Shown: one piece after another, positions 1 through 12,025 of the stretch
How the letters are laid out: each line of letters begins with the position of its first letter
Numbering within the stretch: the first letter of the stretch is position 1
Assembly: GCA_000499405.2 (NCBI GenBank)
Contig: HG738137.1
Location: 16,541,601-16,605,600 of the forward strand
DNA: 64,000 nt
Source: Onchocerca volvulus
Lineage: Eukaryota > Nematoda > Chromadorea > Rhabditida > Onchocercidae
Direction: 5' to 3'
Position numbers and translations under genes: made by a program
The notes under the pieces: generated by a model
Database searches by the model: none
What the model saw: only the letters and a program-made list of their open reading frames with translations
What the model was told of the DNA's origin: nothing

Positions 1-1
1 T

Positions 2-133
2 GCAGCAATCTTCCTGGACTGAAAGGTAAACCGCCGAACTTTCTCTTCTTCGCGGTTTGCTTGCTAAGGAGTTAATTATATAAAAAATAGTATTAGCGGC
101 TTTTAAAGCAATAATCTTTCTGGACTGAAAGAG
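2..133. repeat. Direct repeat pair around CTGGACTGAAAG
   Basis: A unit of about 25 bases (AGCAATCTTCCTGGACTGAA-like) occurs at 2-27 and again, with small changes, at 104-133, about 105 bases apart. It looks like a short local duplication. No function is apparent. Confidence 0.6.
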
Positions 134-300
134 TTATGGTTGCTTTTTTATACAAATTTGACTCTGAAATCATAAATCTTTTTTTTTATTTGGAACAAAA
201 TGATGTTTCATTCACTCAGCAATTTCTGGAAACTTCCTAGTCATTTGCTGTTTACATGCCAAATTAATATAATCGCTTACAGACCAGTCAGCGATACTAC

Positions 301-346
301 TAATAAAATGTCAAATAAGTATTCGATAATACTTGACATTTTATTA
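301..346. repeat. Bulged palindromic hairpin
   Basis: The 12-base arm TAATAAAATGTC (301-312) pairs exactly with GACATTTTATTA (335-346). After a 4-base bulge, AAGTATT (317-323) pairs with AATACTT (328-334), leaving a CGAT loop. The fold is AT-rich and non-coding. It could be a miniature element remnant or chance, since such DNA makes palindromes easily. Confidence 0.6.
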
Positions 347-725
347 ATAGAAACAAATTCTACAACAAATGAGAGAATCAAAAACATAAAAAAAAAAATT
401 CTCTAAATTTTACTCAAAGCACTTATCCAATATTACTCGAAACAGTTCGGATTTTTAATAAAAAAATAGAATGATGGATTAAAAGGGAAGAAAAATATGC
501 CGGTTCTATCGAGGCTAATACTTATTGCTGAAATCGAGGTAAATATCTGAGACAAAGTAGCAAATGAGGTGGAAAGAAGAGTACTATTTTGAAAAGTAGT
601 AGAGAACTACTACTCGAAATTGGAGGAAAAGTATCAATAAAAATTCGCTTTTGATGCAAACAATTGAAAAACGTAAAACTTATAAAATAATGCATAAATA
701 CCGATATTATTCAGCATAGTATAGC

Positions 726-3700
726 TTAGACAGCCTCGACTTCCTCATCCATAATGTCACATGTTTCCGGAAGTAAAATTTCCGGATCCACAATCTAAAC
801 ATATTACAATTAGTTGGCAAGCAAGCTATTAAGTCCATAAAATTTATTTCAGCTTAGCTATCAATTTCCAAATTGCACAAAACAGTGTTTGATAAATTTC
901 ACAATAAACTTTCCGATCACTACTCAACAAATATTTCCATTTTTGATCAAATTGTCGATTGAGTAGAAAGATCACAATAATCATATTATAATGATAATGA
1001 TGCATATTTAACACCCAAAACATTTCACAGAACTTTAGTTCTGTTTTAATTTTCGTTTAGTTCATTTTGTTTTTGCTCCAAAATGTAAAACAATACCGCT
1101 CATTCATTACTTAGTATATGCGGTTCCAATTCCTCTACAAGATATATACTTATAGATAAGAATTTAAAAAATCCCAAATGATATGGAATTAAAATCAAGC
1201 TTATTATCATATCTTTCATCATCAAACGACGCTCAAACTGTTTTATTTATCAAATTAAAATTACATAGAAATTTTACCTCGAGATCACCATGTTCAATGA
1301 GCAAATGAACCCGCTTATGATAACTTTCATGCTGTTCCATCGCTTTGCGATCTGCGAAAGTTCTTAAGCATACCTAAATTAAACACATGATTTAAGCAAA
1401 TTCCATTTCTTTAACCGCAGTTTCTTTTTCTTTTTTCTTTTTGCAAAATATCCTACCTATCACTTGGAGAATACTTCTTATTTCAGAGCACTAACTTCGA
1501 TTATTTCATTCATCACCAACTTATAAATCATCGATTTTATAGGGAAAAATAGTACTCAAAAAGCTTTTGAAAATTAGCAAACTTATAGTAAAAAATTACA
1601 ATATTAAGTATAATCTAGAAAAAAAAAAAAGCTTACTTCACAAAATAATGGTCGCTCAGTCCTCGCCATTGGATGTTCAATATCAATATGCTCAACACAT
1701 TCCAACCTTGACATGAATACTACCTTACAAATGGGACAATCAAAACGTTCGAATGATAATGCGCGGGCCTGCTCGAATATTTCATCCAGATTGAATGAAT
1801 TCTCCTCAGCTGACTTTAATAATTCTGACAGTCTTCGCATCTACAAATGAAATTATTAACCGTGATATTTGTATGATAACGGTTGACATTTATTACATCT
1901 AAACACATGTTCAAATGCTACAAGCAAAACCCAATAAACGTAGTCTGAACGATTATAGATATGATGTAAAAGTTCATAATAGACAGCTTTCAAAAAATTA
2001 TATGAAAACTGGCAATATAACATTTTTTTTTTAATTTTTTAAATATAATTCTGCACTGATGTCAAACAACATAAGTTTTATATAAAAACTGATGATCAAA
2101 ATGTTACAACTTCATTAGATTTTTCGGATGGAAGCTTACTTTATTTTTCTCTATTCCTTCCTCAAAATAAGAAATGAAAAGATATTTTTTTTTTTTGTAA
2201 CCTTTTCAACTATGGGAGCACTTGGTAATAACTCCCCACGTCGGATTTTTTCAATCCATGGTCGTGCATCAGGACCTAAACCAAGTTTTCGTTTCCGTGG
2301 ACGACTTGGAGGCGTGAAAAACGGTTCACCGGCACTACGCACTATTATGGCATCATCGGGAATATCTGCTGGTGGTCTTCGATTACTATAATGATCAGGA
2401 TATCAATTAAAAACCGCAAAAATTGAAGAAATCTAGAAACAATATGCATTAAAATCAAGCAGTTTAGTAAAAACAATTCAGTAATCAAGCAATTCTGCCC
2501 TCTCCTAAATGCTTTTTTTTTCTTTTTTCTTTTTTTTTTTTCAACATTCCATGTTTTTTAATCATACAGAAAAGAGACAATGAAGGATCCAGAAATTCAG
2601 CCGAATTAATCTGAATTTCTATCGTAGAGTTTTACCATGATGTGATTTTAGAGAAGGAAGTTATTCATTCTCTCCAACATAACATGTGATTTTATACCTA
2701 AGGAAGATGAATGTAGAACAGAAGAGAAATGCGAAAAGGCGTTTCTTGTCTTTTATGCAATAAAAACTAATAAACAACTAAAGTTATATTAATTAAATAA
2801 TCAAGATAAGTCTTACAGTTGAAAAGTCTCCTAGTAAGTTAGACTTTATGAAAATTACGGGTCAAATTTCAATAAATATTTCGCTATACTTTTAATTAAT
2901 GTTAATTTAATGTTAATTCAATCAAACTGTGAGAATTGATTATTTACCTTGCAAACGGCTTCCAAGCTTCTTCAAGTTCTTCTTTTGTTGAAACATGTGT
3001 TTTCAAGTGTTTTTTCAAATTGCCCTTAAGTCTGCATGTCTTGCCGCAATATGGACATGCATGAGGAGTAAATCCGCTATGTACCGAGCGATGCTCAAAT
3101 AAATTGGATTTAAATCGAAATGCTTTCCCACAGATATCACAGCCAAATGGTTTTTGATCCGTATGGATTACGGCATGCTGTTGCAGACCTAAAATTATCA
3201 GATTTCAACCTTTTTTAATTTCTAAAGAAAAGCATACAAACTTTAAAAAAATAGGACTGATGCACTTCGAGTAAGCAAAGTACAAGCGAAATTCTTAGAT
3301 AAAAGTTCTGAAATCATTTAATTTTCACTTTTAAAATACTTGGCAATCCATTATTTTCAAGACATATGATTTTATTTTTTCAAAGACGCATTCTTTCTAT
3401 CGTATTTACACATAAATCTTTATTTATCCTCGCAATTACGGCACAATTTTATTGTTTACAGTTAAATGAATGGATACATCTCTAGTGCTCACACTTCAGT
3501 GCGTGCTAAATCTTTCTCGATTAGCAATGTTATTTTGATATTTCGATAAATATAAATAAAGAAAATAAAAATGCTTGGAACAATCAGTTTTCTCCTTTAC
3601 ATTTACCAGAATCATTTACTAATTGTTCAAATATTTTCACTTCATGGATAATAAAAGAAATTCTTGAAACCCATTAACGAAGCCGAAACATGAAAACTTA

Positions 3701-4400
3701 TCTCCTGATTCATTTTACAAATATGATACATCGAAATGGAAATGTTCACCTTTAAACGAAACAAAAATTTTGTTGCATATATTACATTGATGTACAGCTC
3801 GTGGTTGGGTATGATGTGGAGTATCATCATCGGCACCAAACTTGAAAAAAAAAAATCAAGTTGTAGTTTTAAAAGAAATATGTTAAAATAAACACTGAAA
3901 TTTCGAAAATATTCAAGTTCTAACACTAACAATCAACTGAAATTTATATAATCAACCGAAACTCCAAATCCTCGTGGTAGCTAGGAATCTCAAGTATATA
4001 TTATTGAGGAAATCCTAATTCTCGGAAGGATTTCACAACTGTGTAAGTGGTGGGAATTACATGCAAAAAATGAGGACTTATGAGTTTGAATCTGGATTTT
4101 CTAATTTCTGAAATTACATTTATGTCATTTTTAATCGTTCGATCAAACGAATATTCAAATTTACTTCGTGTTCAGTAGCATACGTAGGATCATGGATATC
4201 ATCATCCATTCGTCGTAAATCGTCATGTTCTGGATCTATCTGCTGATGATAAACACCATCCGGTGTCACATGTCCTCCGGCCATATCGTTATGATGTAAA
4301 GCCATAGCATGAACACTACATCCAGATAGTTGAAAATCACAGCGATTTCCTCCTCCTTCTAACGCACCCAGCAAATTATTTAATGTTTTAATATTTTTAT
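726..4400 (-). CDS. C2H2 zinc-finger protein, five fingers (5' end not found)
   Basis: A probable nuclear DNA-binding protein. Seven exons join in frame, 5' to 3': 4400-4165, 3840-3750, 3188-2948, 2385-2202, 1840-1637, 1373-1278 and 794-726 (stop TAA). They give about 372 visible residues. Three fingers sit together: CNIC...H (about 97-117), CDICGKAF...H (125-145) and CPYCGKTC...H (153-173). Two more are near the C-terminus: CPIC...H (285-306) and CEVC...H (317-337), the last split between two exons. Between the clusters lies a basic stretch with PSRPRKRKLGLGP, reminiscent of an AT-hook or nuclear localisation signal. The first exon opens after TTTCAG with a split codon, so at least one N-terminal exon is missing; I could not place it in the next 4 kb. 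I do not recognise the exact orthologue. Confidence 0.88.
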
Positions 4401-6290
4401 CTGAAATGTTTTAAAAATAAATTTAACTATTCTAGGAAAATATACAAAAGTTGCAATGCAATAATCGTCACGCGAACAAATGACTGTTACAATTTTTATG
4501 TGCAAACTGATTTTTCTTTCGGAAAAATATTTAATATTTTTTAGTAATTTTTTAAGTGAAAACTGCAAAATTATTTTAGATCTAAAATGATTAAAAAATA
4601 ATAAACCATGCTATTTAAGTATTATATTAAACACGATATATTAAACAATTATATTAAACACGATAAAGACAGTACGATAGCTCGGACACGAAGAAAACAC
4701 GTATGTGACAAACTAGCCAAGTTTAAAATATTTTTAACTTTTGCAATATTGCAAGAAAATGGTCAGCGCTCCTTGGAAAGTACCGTAGCTATCAATTTAA
4801 ATTTCAAGACTTTGAACAGTAATAATAGAAAACCGATCTCTTAAATATTTCGCCAAGGTAAGCAAATCCAAGCAATCACGATGATTAAAGTATTCAATGA
4901 AGGAAGTGCATCTTCAGCCACATCATATAATCAGTTAAAATTATGACTTAGCTGGTCTATTTTGCAGATTTTTGTTAATTTTAATTCAGAATTATTGTAA
5001 CACAGGCATAAGCACTAAAGGCATAGGCAGAACGAATGTGACAAAATAAAATTAATTCTTATGAATAAATTTTGAAATTTAAACATTAGTTACTTCTAGA
5101 AAAATATGAAGTGAGCAAAGAATTTCTATTGGAAATCACCAGTATTACTATGTATTATAACAGATGATCGATTTATCTACTGATCCAACATAGATAAGTT
5201 ATTAAAAGCGATGGAAAATAAATTTCCGAAAATCACTAAATCAGGCAAACTGGCAGTGTTTACTGAAGAACACTATTCGAAACTGATTCTTTTAATTTCG
5301 ATCGCAATAAAAAGAGAAGTTAGTAAGAAATAAAAAAAAAAAAAAAAAGAGACGATCAGAATCTGTAAGTATTGGCTATTAAAAAACAATTTTGAAATAT
5401 AGATTCATCTTCAACATTAATGTAGAAGGACATTAACATCGTTGGTAGAATGGATAATATCTTCAAGAAATTAAAAGGAAAAGAAAATAAAAGAAAAAAT
5501 ATCAGAAAGAGAAAATTGGAAAAAACTGACGAATTAAAACGTGAAAAAAAATTTTTAGCTCACTAAGGATGGAAATTTCGTACCAATACAAAAAAAAACA
5601 AAAAAAAACCAGCAAATATATCCCTTATAAGAAGATATCTAACAGAGAGTACAGAAAATTTTTTTTTGAATTTGCAAACATCAAGTTAATAAATAAAATC
5701 ACCAATTTGCTAAAAATATAATACCGGATAAATAAATTTCTAATTGCAATGAAAACCGGGATGAATTAAATATACTGATTAGAAATTGATTTTCATTAAA
5801 GATGTTGGGAGAAGCGATCAGTACTATTTGATGCAGAATTTTATGAAGTCGAAGCAATTAGCCTTACTACTTCATAATGTTATGATACATTTCAGGTAAG
5901 CAATTTTTTTGATACGGTAGATAAGATATAATGCTGTAAAATCCTTATAACACCGCGGAATTTAATTCAAAATGCCCTTGATGATAGCATAACTTCAAAT
6001 CAGATTTGATTCAGCACATATCATTCTGTCAAAAAAGACTTAGATATGGCCTCTTAATTATTTGCTCAATTCATTCACTCATTGAACAAACTATTGAACT
6101 ATCAATGAAGTGTCACAGTAGAAAGTGATTTCCGTTAAAGCAACTATCTGTGTCATGAATGCTATCCGTCATGACGGAAAAAATGAAAGCATCTTAAACA
6201 AAGATAATGCATCAGTGATTTTTCTTTTCTTAGTTTTATCATTTTTGATTTTTATTAAATAAAGTCGAGTGTTAAAGGATTCGTAAACTC
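4401..6290. other. Intergenic or 5' intron DNA, no gene seen
   Basis: AT-rich sequence with poly-A runs (for example around 5330-5350). The missing 5' exon(s) of the zinc-finger gene could lie here or further right, but no open frame bounded by convincing splice sites is visible. The longest open frames, at 4380-4568 (-) and 4608-4844 (+), have random composition. Confidence 0.5.
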
Positions 6291-6293
6291 ATT

Positions 6294-6662
6294 AGAAACC
6301 GAAAGATGATGAATTATATTCGAGTAGGATGAAGCCAGAAGAAGCTTTGATCGAAGCCCAAAGCGATTCTGATGTGTAAATCGATCGCTTGACATTGGTG
6401 TAGGAGCGAAAGAGACTAATCGAATAATCTAGTAGCTGGTTTCCTCTGAAGGATAGATGGAATACATAATGAAGCTGTTACATTCCGTAAAGCGAATATG
6501 ATTGGACAAATTATGAGACGAAATGTCTTCAACTTATTCGCAAACTTTCAATAAATATGACGTCTTGCTTGCTTGAATGAAGTGTTGACATTGAATGTGT
6601 TAGCCCACTTGAGCTATTTTTCGTAAACAAAATTGGCGCTGTTAGGATGAACCAAATGTTGT
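6294..6662 (+). pseudogene. Decayed 28S rRNA fragment
   Basis: The sequence follows the conserved large-subunit rRNA core for about 370 bases. In order one sees AACCGAAAGATGATGAA, GTAGGATGAAGCCAGA, AGCGATTCTGA, AAATCGATCG, CGAAAGAGACTAATCGAA, TCTAGTAGCTGGTTTCC, GTAAAGCGAATATGATT, CTCAAACTTT-like AACTTTCAATAAAT and GGCGCTGTTAGGATGAACC. These match, in the right order, a stretch of eukaryotic 28S domain II and following helices. Many G/C to A/T changes and indels disrupt it, and it is not flanked by the rest of the rRNA gene. It is therefore a pseudogene inserted in sense orientation, not a working rDNA unit. The match was made from recall of conserved rRNA motifs, without alignment software. 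Confidence 0.9.
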
Positions 6663-7354
6663 AAATTAGAAGTAAAAAAAAAGAATTTCTGCAGAAAATA
6701 TTTAAAACAAATTGGAAGTAAAAAAAGAATTTCAAAATTTCTTATGTAAATGTTGTGTATGAATGATTTTTTAATATTTGCAATGTATACACAAGTATAT
6801 TGAAAACACTTATGAGGGAAAATATTTTTGAATTTATAAAAAAATATTTAAAAAGCATGTATCAATTGATTGTAATGATGCGCCTTTTCTTTAGAAATAT
6901 TCCTTTTAAAAGGAAAATTTGTCACTCAACTCTCAATATTAGAGAAATCATAACTACTAAGAAGTGAAACAAATGATGCAAAATAAAGATTCGTATTTTT
7001 AATAATAATTCTTAGCAAAATTAAGTTAGTTGAATTAATAAATTTAAATATGACGAATGAAGGAGATAGATATAAAAAGAGAATTTTTATGAATATACGT
7101 CAAAAATTAAATTTTCCTTTGAAGAATTTTTTTTTTTCGTTAAAGAAATAATCAACATGAATTTAAATATAACAAATGAAATATGATGATATTTAAGAAA
7201 ATTTGAAAAAAAAAAAAAGTGCCTACAAACCGTCAATATACATCATTTTAAAGGAGAGATCAAATTCCCGCGATTACGATAACCCGCCAATAATGTCACG
7301 GAAATTTCTTTTTTTTTTTCGGCAATACAAAAAGAGTAGATAACTCTAAGAGAT

Positions 7355-7570
7355 ATGTCACATACATACACATACACATACACAGACATACAACATGCAT
7401 TCGATAGCTTTGCATGCTTACATACAACGACGACATGCGCATGCCAATATGCATAAAAAGGCATGGATACGTACAACACATGTGCATACATGCATAAATG
7501 ATAATCATATAAATATCCGTATACGTAAATATACTTACGTATACACCCACACACGCAAACATATCTCACG
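7355..7570. repeat. CA/CATA-rich microsatellite region
   Basis: Interrupted CATACA and ACACAC units dominate this stretch. Overlapping open frames on both strands are by-products of the repeat and are rich in Tyr, Cys, Val and Met on one strand and His and Thr on the other. Confidence 0.8.
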
Positions 7571-8062
7571 TAAATACGCAATCACGCACGTACAAATAGT
7601 ATTGATATAAAACAACCCGGAAGGATGAAAAGATATGGTACATACTGTATCGACCGGAACACACATACACTAAACATATAGACAAACGCAGCACGTACTA
7701 CGATAAGACTCTCTCTGGACACGGTAGAGAAAAAGAATGGAAGAAACGGTGGCTTGCGATCTCTTCGCTACAATGCTACAAAATAATATTTCGCTTCTCG
7801 ATTTCTTCTCTGCTCTTCTGCACCACATTTTTCACTGTGCTATTCTGCGACAAATTATGCTTTTTCTACAATGTCTGTAGTCTCATTCAATCATGCACTT
7901 TTTTGTTTTCTTAACTATTCTGCGTCATCATTGAATATTTAAAAGTTTTAGATCAGCGTCACTGAAAGTTATAGACAGCTAAGGCGGCAATACGAATATC
8001 GGCTTGGTGCCAATTTTTGTGTTTGCGATTTTCTGATTACGATTGTTTGAATTTTGGTCCGG

Positions 8063-8190
8063 TTTGTCTACGGCAGGTGTCACCAGATTGTTCGTTCCGG
8101 TTTCTCCCACGGAGAGTGTCACCAGATTGCTCGTTCCGGTTTCTCCCACGAAGATTGTCGCCGGGTTGTTCGTTCCGGTTTGTTTAATCG
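8063..8190. repeat. 39-bp minisatellite, three units
   Basis: Units beginning with TCGTTCCGGTTTCTCCCAC recur at 39-base spacing, an exact multiple of three, with substitutions. On the minus strand an 81-codon open frame (7979-8224) runs through the array and encodes three 13-residue repeats of the type GTNNLVTLSVGET. Whether this frame is translated is unknown; it has no neighbouring exon I can join to it. Confidence 0.75.
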
Positions 8191-8653
8191 TAATTTTTGA
8201 CTTTGTCTGCTGTATTTGAAACAAAAAAGGGACAGTGCAAAATACAAAATTTTCTGAAGGAGACAGTTATGAAATATGAAATTTCCTGAAAGAGAAAGTT
8301 GATATTTTAGAAAACATTAGAAAAAGTTATAACTTTTTTAAATATAAAACTTTTCAAGTATGAAATTATGAAATTAGAAAATACGAAACTTTCTGGAGGA
8401 GACAGTTTTATATTTCCCGCTCATTCACTTTATTACAGTATAAAAGATATTAGTTTATCGATAGAATACAGTGATTTCTGTCGTATAGTCTAGTTATGAA
8501 ATGATATTTAGTTATATAACTTATTGAATAAACTTTTCATGATTCGAAGAAGATCTAATAACAACATGATATTTGCAGATTCATCAGACACTATTGTCAT
8601 ACCGATCGTTGGAATCTGTTGAATTGGGAATATTTCGACAAAAGTCAAAATCG

Positions 8654-11600
8654 ATGACTAATGCAGGTGAATCAGTTAGGGATAAATATTGCCGTCCGGA
8701 ACGTCAAATTTTATCCGTATTCGATCTTACAAAATGGTGTCGCTCAAAGGTGAATTCATTTATTTATCTAGTTCGGGCTATTCTTCACTTCTTTATTCAT
8801 CAGAAATTCAGTTTTAGTGAAACTCTGCTCTTATATCTCATGTTTTGGAATGGTTTCCCTTTAATTTAAATTTGTTGAAAATACATATGCTCCAGAAAGT
8901 TGTGATGAAAGTTGTCTGTCTGTTCTTAGCAGTGTAACTGTGAACCTTGGCTTCAGTTTTACCATCGATAGTAAATTTGCTTAAGACTAACATCAAAAAA
9001 TTTCATCGTTGTGATGAAATAAAAGGAGGGACAGGGACAGTGGCATAATCTTCTGAATGGCTAAATGATGTTAGATTGATATCGAGTATAGTAGGTTTTG
9101 ATGTTTTTATGCTTTCATGACTAATAAGAGATGAATAAAAATATTAATTTTAGTTCAGTTTTCGAATCGATGATTGTGAAGGCTGTTTAAATCACAAATT
9201 ACTGTGTTAAATCTCGAATTCGACATATTTTTAATGATATTGCAATTTCTCTTCCAGTGCTGATACATAATAAATTAACGAAATCAGTTACCGTTTGATG
9301 AAATATCATTATTGTAATTGGCATCATTTCATTTTTAATATGTTGTTCCATAATAATGGATAAAACATGCAACAATATTGCTATAAATAACAGAACTGAA
9401 TCTTATAAATCAATGTTTTTTTGAATTTTTTCCAGGCTTATATGGAATATATGGCAATGATAAATGAACTGAATGATGCAGTTAAAGGTGTCGTGTCAAC
9501 GGAAGATATCCCTATAAGTCCAAAAGTTATGGATGCAATTGATATTTTGGACGAACTTCAGGTTTTTTACATTCTTTAGTTTTCAAGATAAATTTCGGGC
9601 TATTAATTAATGCAAAAAATTACTTATAATAGAACAAACAAGAGAAGACGCTTCTCTTGTTTGTTCTATTATAAGTAATTTTTTTTTGTTCTATTATAAG
9701 TAATTTTTTTTTTTTTTTGAAATATTGCTTAATACATTGTATGTCCATAACTTAAATTACGAGAACAAAAATTCAAGTTTTACTTGCCATTTTAGTAATA
9801 TTAAACTTTACACGCTTAAAACTCTTCACCAGTACCTCCAACCAAAACTGGCTTATTATCTATATGTATATTATTACTTTCAAAAAAAACATGAGATAGG
9901 CTTTCAGAAAAATGTTAACAAATATTATTTAGAAATCTATGTTCTACTCTAAGCAATGCTGTTAGCTATCAAATAGCCAGGATTTTTTCTTTTTTTAGAA
10001 ATGGACTTTAGAATATCCACCAGAAGATATGGGGACGCAACGTTTTGGCAATGTTGCATTTCGTAAATGGTACCAACGTTTAACAGAGGTTTTGCATTTT
10101 CGTAAATTGAAATAACATTCAAGGAGATATTTGATTTTTCGTCATATAATCTATTTATAATAAGCTTCTGATCCAATTTAATTTCTTTTTAGGAAGCTGA
10201 TGATATAATTTATAGCCTTCTAACAGCAGAAAAAAAGAGTGCTGTTGTGGAATTACTTCCTTACTTTTTGGATTCATTCGGTAATTCAACCCGAATTGAT
10301 TATGGATCAGGTTTCACTTTTTTTTTATTTTACATCGTAATCTGTAATGACTGAGATAGGCCTATAGTTTTTTTATCCATGCTTATTTCACAGTTCATTC
10401 AGGAATCTTTTAGGGCATGAAGCTTCCTTTCTAATATTTATGCTTTGCCTCCGCAAATTGGGCGTATTTGTGCCATCAGACAATCGCTCACTTGTCCTTC
10501 GATTATTTCTGAAGTAAGTTTATCAGTGATTACTTAAATCAATTTTATATTATTATTATGCATTCGTACTTGTCGTTTACTTCATTTGTTATGACTGATT
10601 TTCGAACTGTGTATTGTATCTCTAGCTTTGGCTAACTTAAATATACTTTTGAATATTTTATAACATGATACGTTATTACGAGTATCAATATCTATATTTG
10701 CTTTATCGTTTCCAATTTATTGAATAAATCTAGTGAAATATCATACTTTTTTCCCGAAAAAATTTATCGATGATTGGTGTTATGTTTCCGCTATGTTCTA
10801 CTTATCTTTTTTTTCAGATATTTACGACTAATACGATGTCTTCAAACTACTTATAGAATGGAACCAGCTGGAAGTCGAGGCGTGCATGCATTAGATGATT
10901 TTCAATTCATACCTTTCCTATGGGGCAGTTCTCAACTTATCGGTAAGCAGTTATTACAAAAAAACAAGCTCAAATTTTAAATTTACTACTAGATTTTTTT
11001 TATTCTTCGTGATATTTTTTGTTATAGGAAATAGACGATTGGTACCGGAGTCTTACTTAAAGCCTGACATTGTCGAAATGCATGCTTCAAGAAACTTATT
11101 TTTTGATGCTGTCCACTACATCAATAACGTAAGATTTAATTGCTTAAATAAAACTGAATATTTCTGAGATATTGACAAAAGAACCCAAAAATCAACTGTA
11201 TCAATAGTTGTTTAATAAAGAATGAGAATTTGAGATGTTAACTTCCTTTATGTTTCTTATTTTCTCTCTCTTTTTTTCTCTAAAAAAATATAAAACTTTG
11301 TAAAGTAAATCGACATGATCAATTCGCTTGAAAAGATAGGATAAAGATGATTGCCCATTTCAGAAGAAAAGTTTGAAGGTATGCGATGTTAACAGTTTTT
11401 CTGTTTCGAATGACCATGTATTAAAATTCCAACGCTACTTCTAATTTTTAGACAAAAGTTGGTCCTTTTCATGAGCATTCAAATCAGTTGTGGAATATTA
11501 GCGCTGTACAAACGTGGGAAAAGGTCAATTCTGGAATGTTTAAGATGTATGAAGCTGAGGTAATCTTTTTTAATACCTATAATAGCTTTCTTAAACTTTC

Positions 11601-12025
11601 TTGCATCTACTTTTTAAGCAATAAAATATATTGAATTGAAAAATCTCGAATGGCTCGAAGATCTCGTGAAACGTCAAAATTATAATGAAGTAGTATAACA
11701 TCCATGTAAACATTTCCCAAGCTTGAAAAAATACAAAATGAAAACTAAAGGTACAAAAAGCTGAAAGAATAGGCAATCCTTCACTTCTATGCCAATTCTG
11801 GAAGTGTCAGAAATTTATTTTCTTTAAGTTGCTAGAACTGATTTGACTATTTGTTTTCATGCTTCAATTATACATTTCCACTTTCAGGTCCTTAAGAAGT
11901 TTCCAGTAGTGCAACATTTTCAGTTTGGATCTTTGTTTTCAATAGAACCAGTAAAAGGAGTGGATGATCTGAACTTGACTGATGCAGATAATGGTACTAC
12001 AGAGGCTGCACGATCTAAATGTTAG
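8654..12025 (+). CDS. PTPA: Serine/threonine-protein phosphatase 2A activator (PTPA, PPP2R4 family)
   Basis: PTPA is a peptidyl-prolyl isomerase-like chaperone that activates the PP2A catalytic subunit in cytoplasm and nucleus. Nine exons join in perfect phase: 8654-8749, 9436-9561, 9999-10088, 10193-10310, 10414-10513, 10818-10942, 11028-11128, 11452-11559 and 11888-12025. They encode 333 residues, close to the length of other PTPA proteins. Family signatures are intact: [11 protein letters not shown] (about 84-94), [16 protein letters not shown] (134-149), [12 protein letters not shown] (188-199), [16 protein letters not shown], and [11 protein letters not shown] (261-271). The start is the ATG at 8654; the open frame continues back to an acceptor TTTGCAG at 8572-8578, so a 5' UTR exon or a trans-splice site is likely there. 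Intron 2 carries a perfect inverted repeat. Identification is secure. Confidence 0.96.
9614..9712. repeat. Perfect 34-bp inverted repeat plus third partial copy, in PTPA intron 2
   Basis: The arm at 9614-9647 is the exact reverse complement of 9651-9684, separated only by ACG. A third copy of the outer part (TTGTTCTATTATAAGTAATT) follows directly at about 9687-9706. In RNA this would form a 34-bp hairpin with a 3-base loop. The core contains GAACAAACAAGAGAAG, so it is not merely an AT palindrome. Confidence 0.92.

Larger units (their letters stand above)
1..725. other. Non-coding flank with short direct repeat and hairpin
   Basis: No exon of coding quality is visible on either strand. The stretch lies beyond the stop codon of the minus-strand zinc-finger gene and probably includes its 3' untranslated region. 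It holds a diverged direct repeat sharing the core CTGGACTGAAAG (positions 2-27 and 104-133) and a fold-back at 301-346, both listed separately. Confidence 0.6.
6663..8578. other. Intergenic region upstream of PTPA with CA-rich repeat and GC-richer patch
   Basis: Contains the CA/TA-rich repeat at about 7355-7570, a GC-richer patch at about 7680-7890, and a 39-base tandem repeat at about 8063-8190. The GC-richer patch may hold the PTPA promoter or the start of the divergent zinc-finger gene. No TATA box or exon could be fixed. A 50-codon open frame at 7738-7890 is not supported by anything else. Confidence 0.5.

Noticed and set aside
7243..7610. Three overlapping open frames of 71-112 codons
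   Set aside because: They lie on the CA/CATA microsatellite and reflect its period, on both strands.
7738..7890. 50-codon plus-strand ORF beginning MEETVACDLFATML
   Set aside because: Composition is plausible, but there is no family match, splice context or conserved partner; it sits in a GC-richer promoter-like patch.
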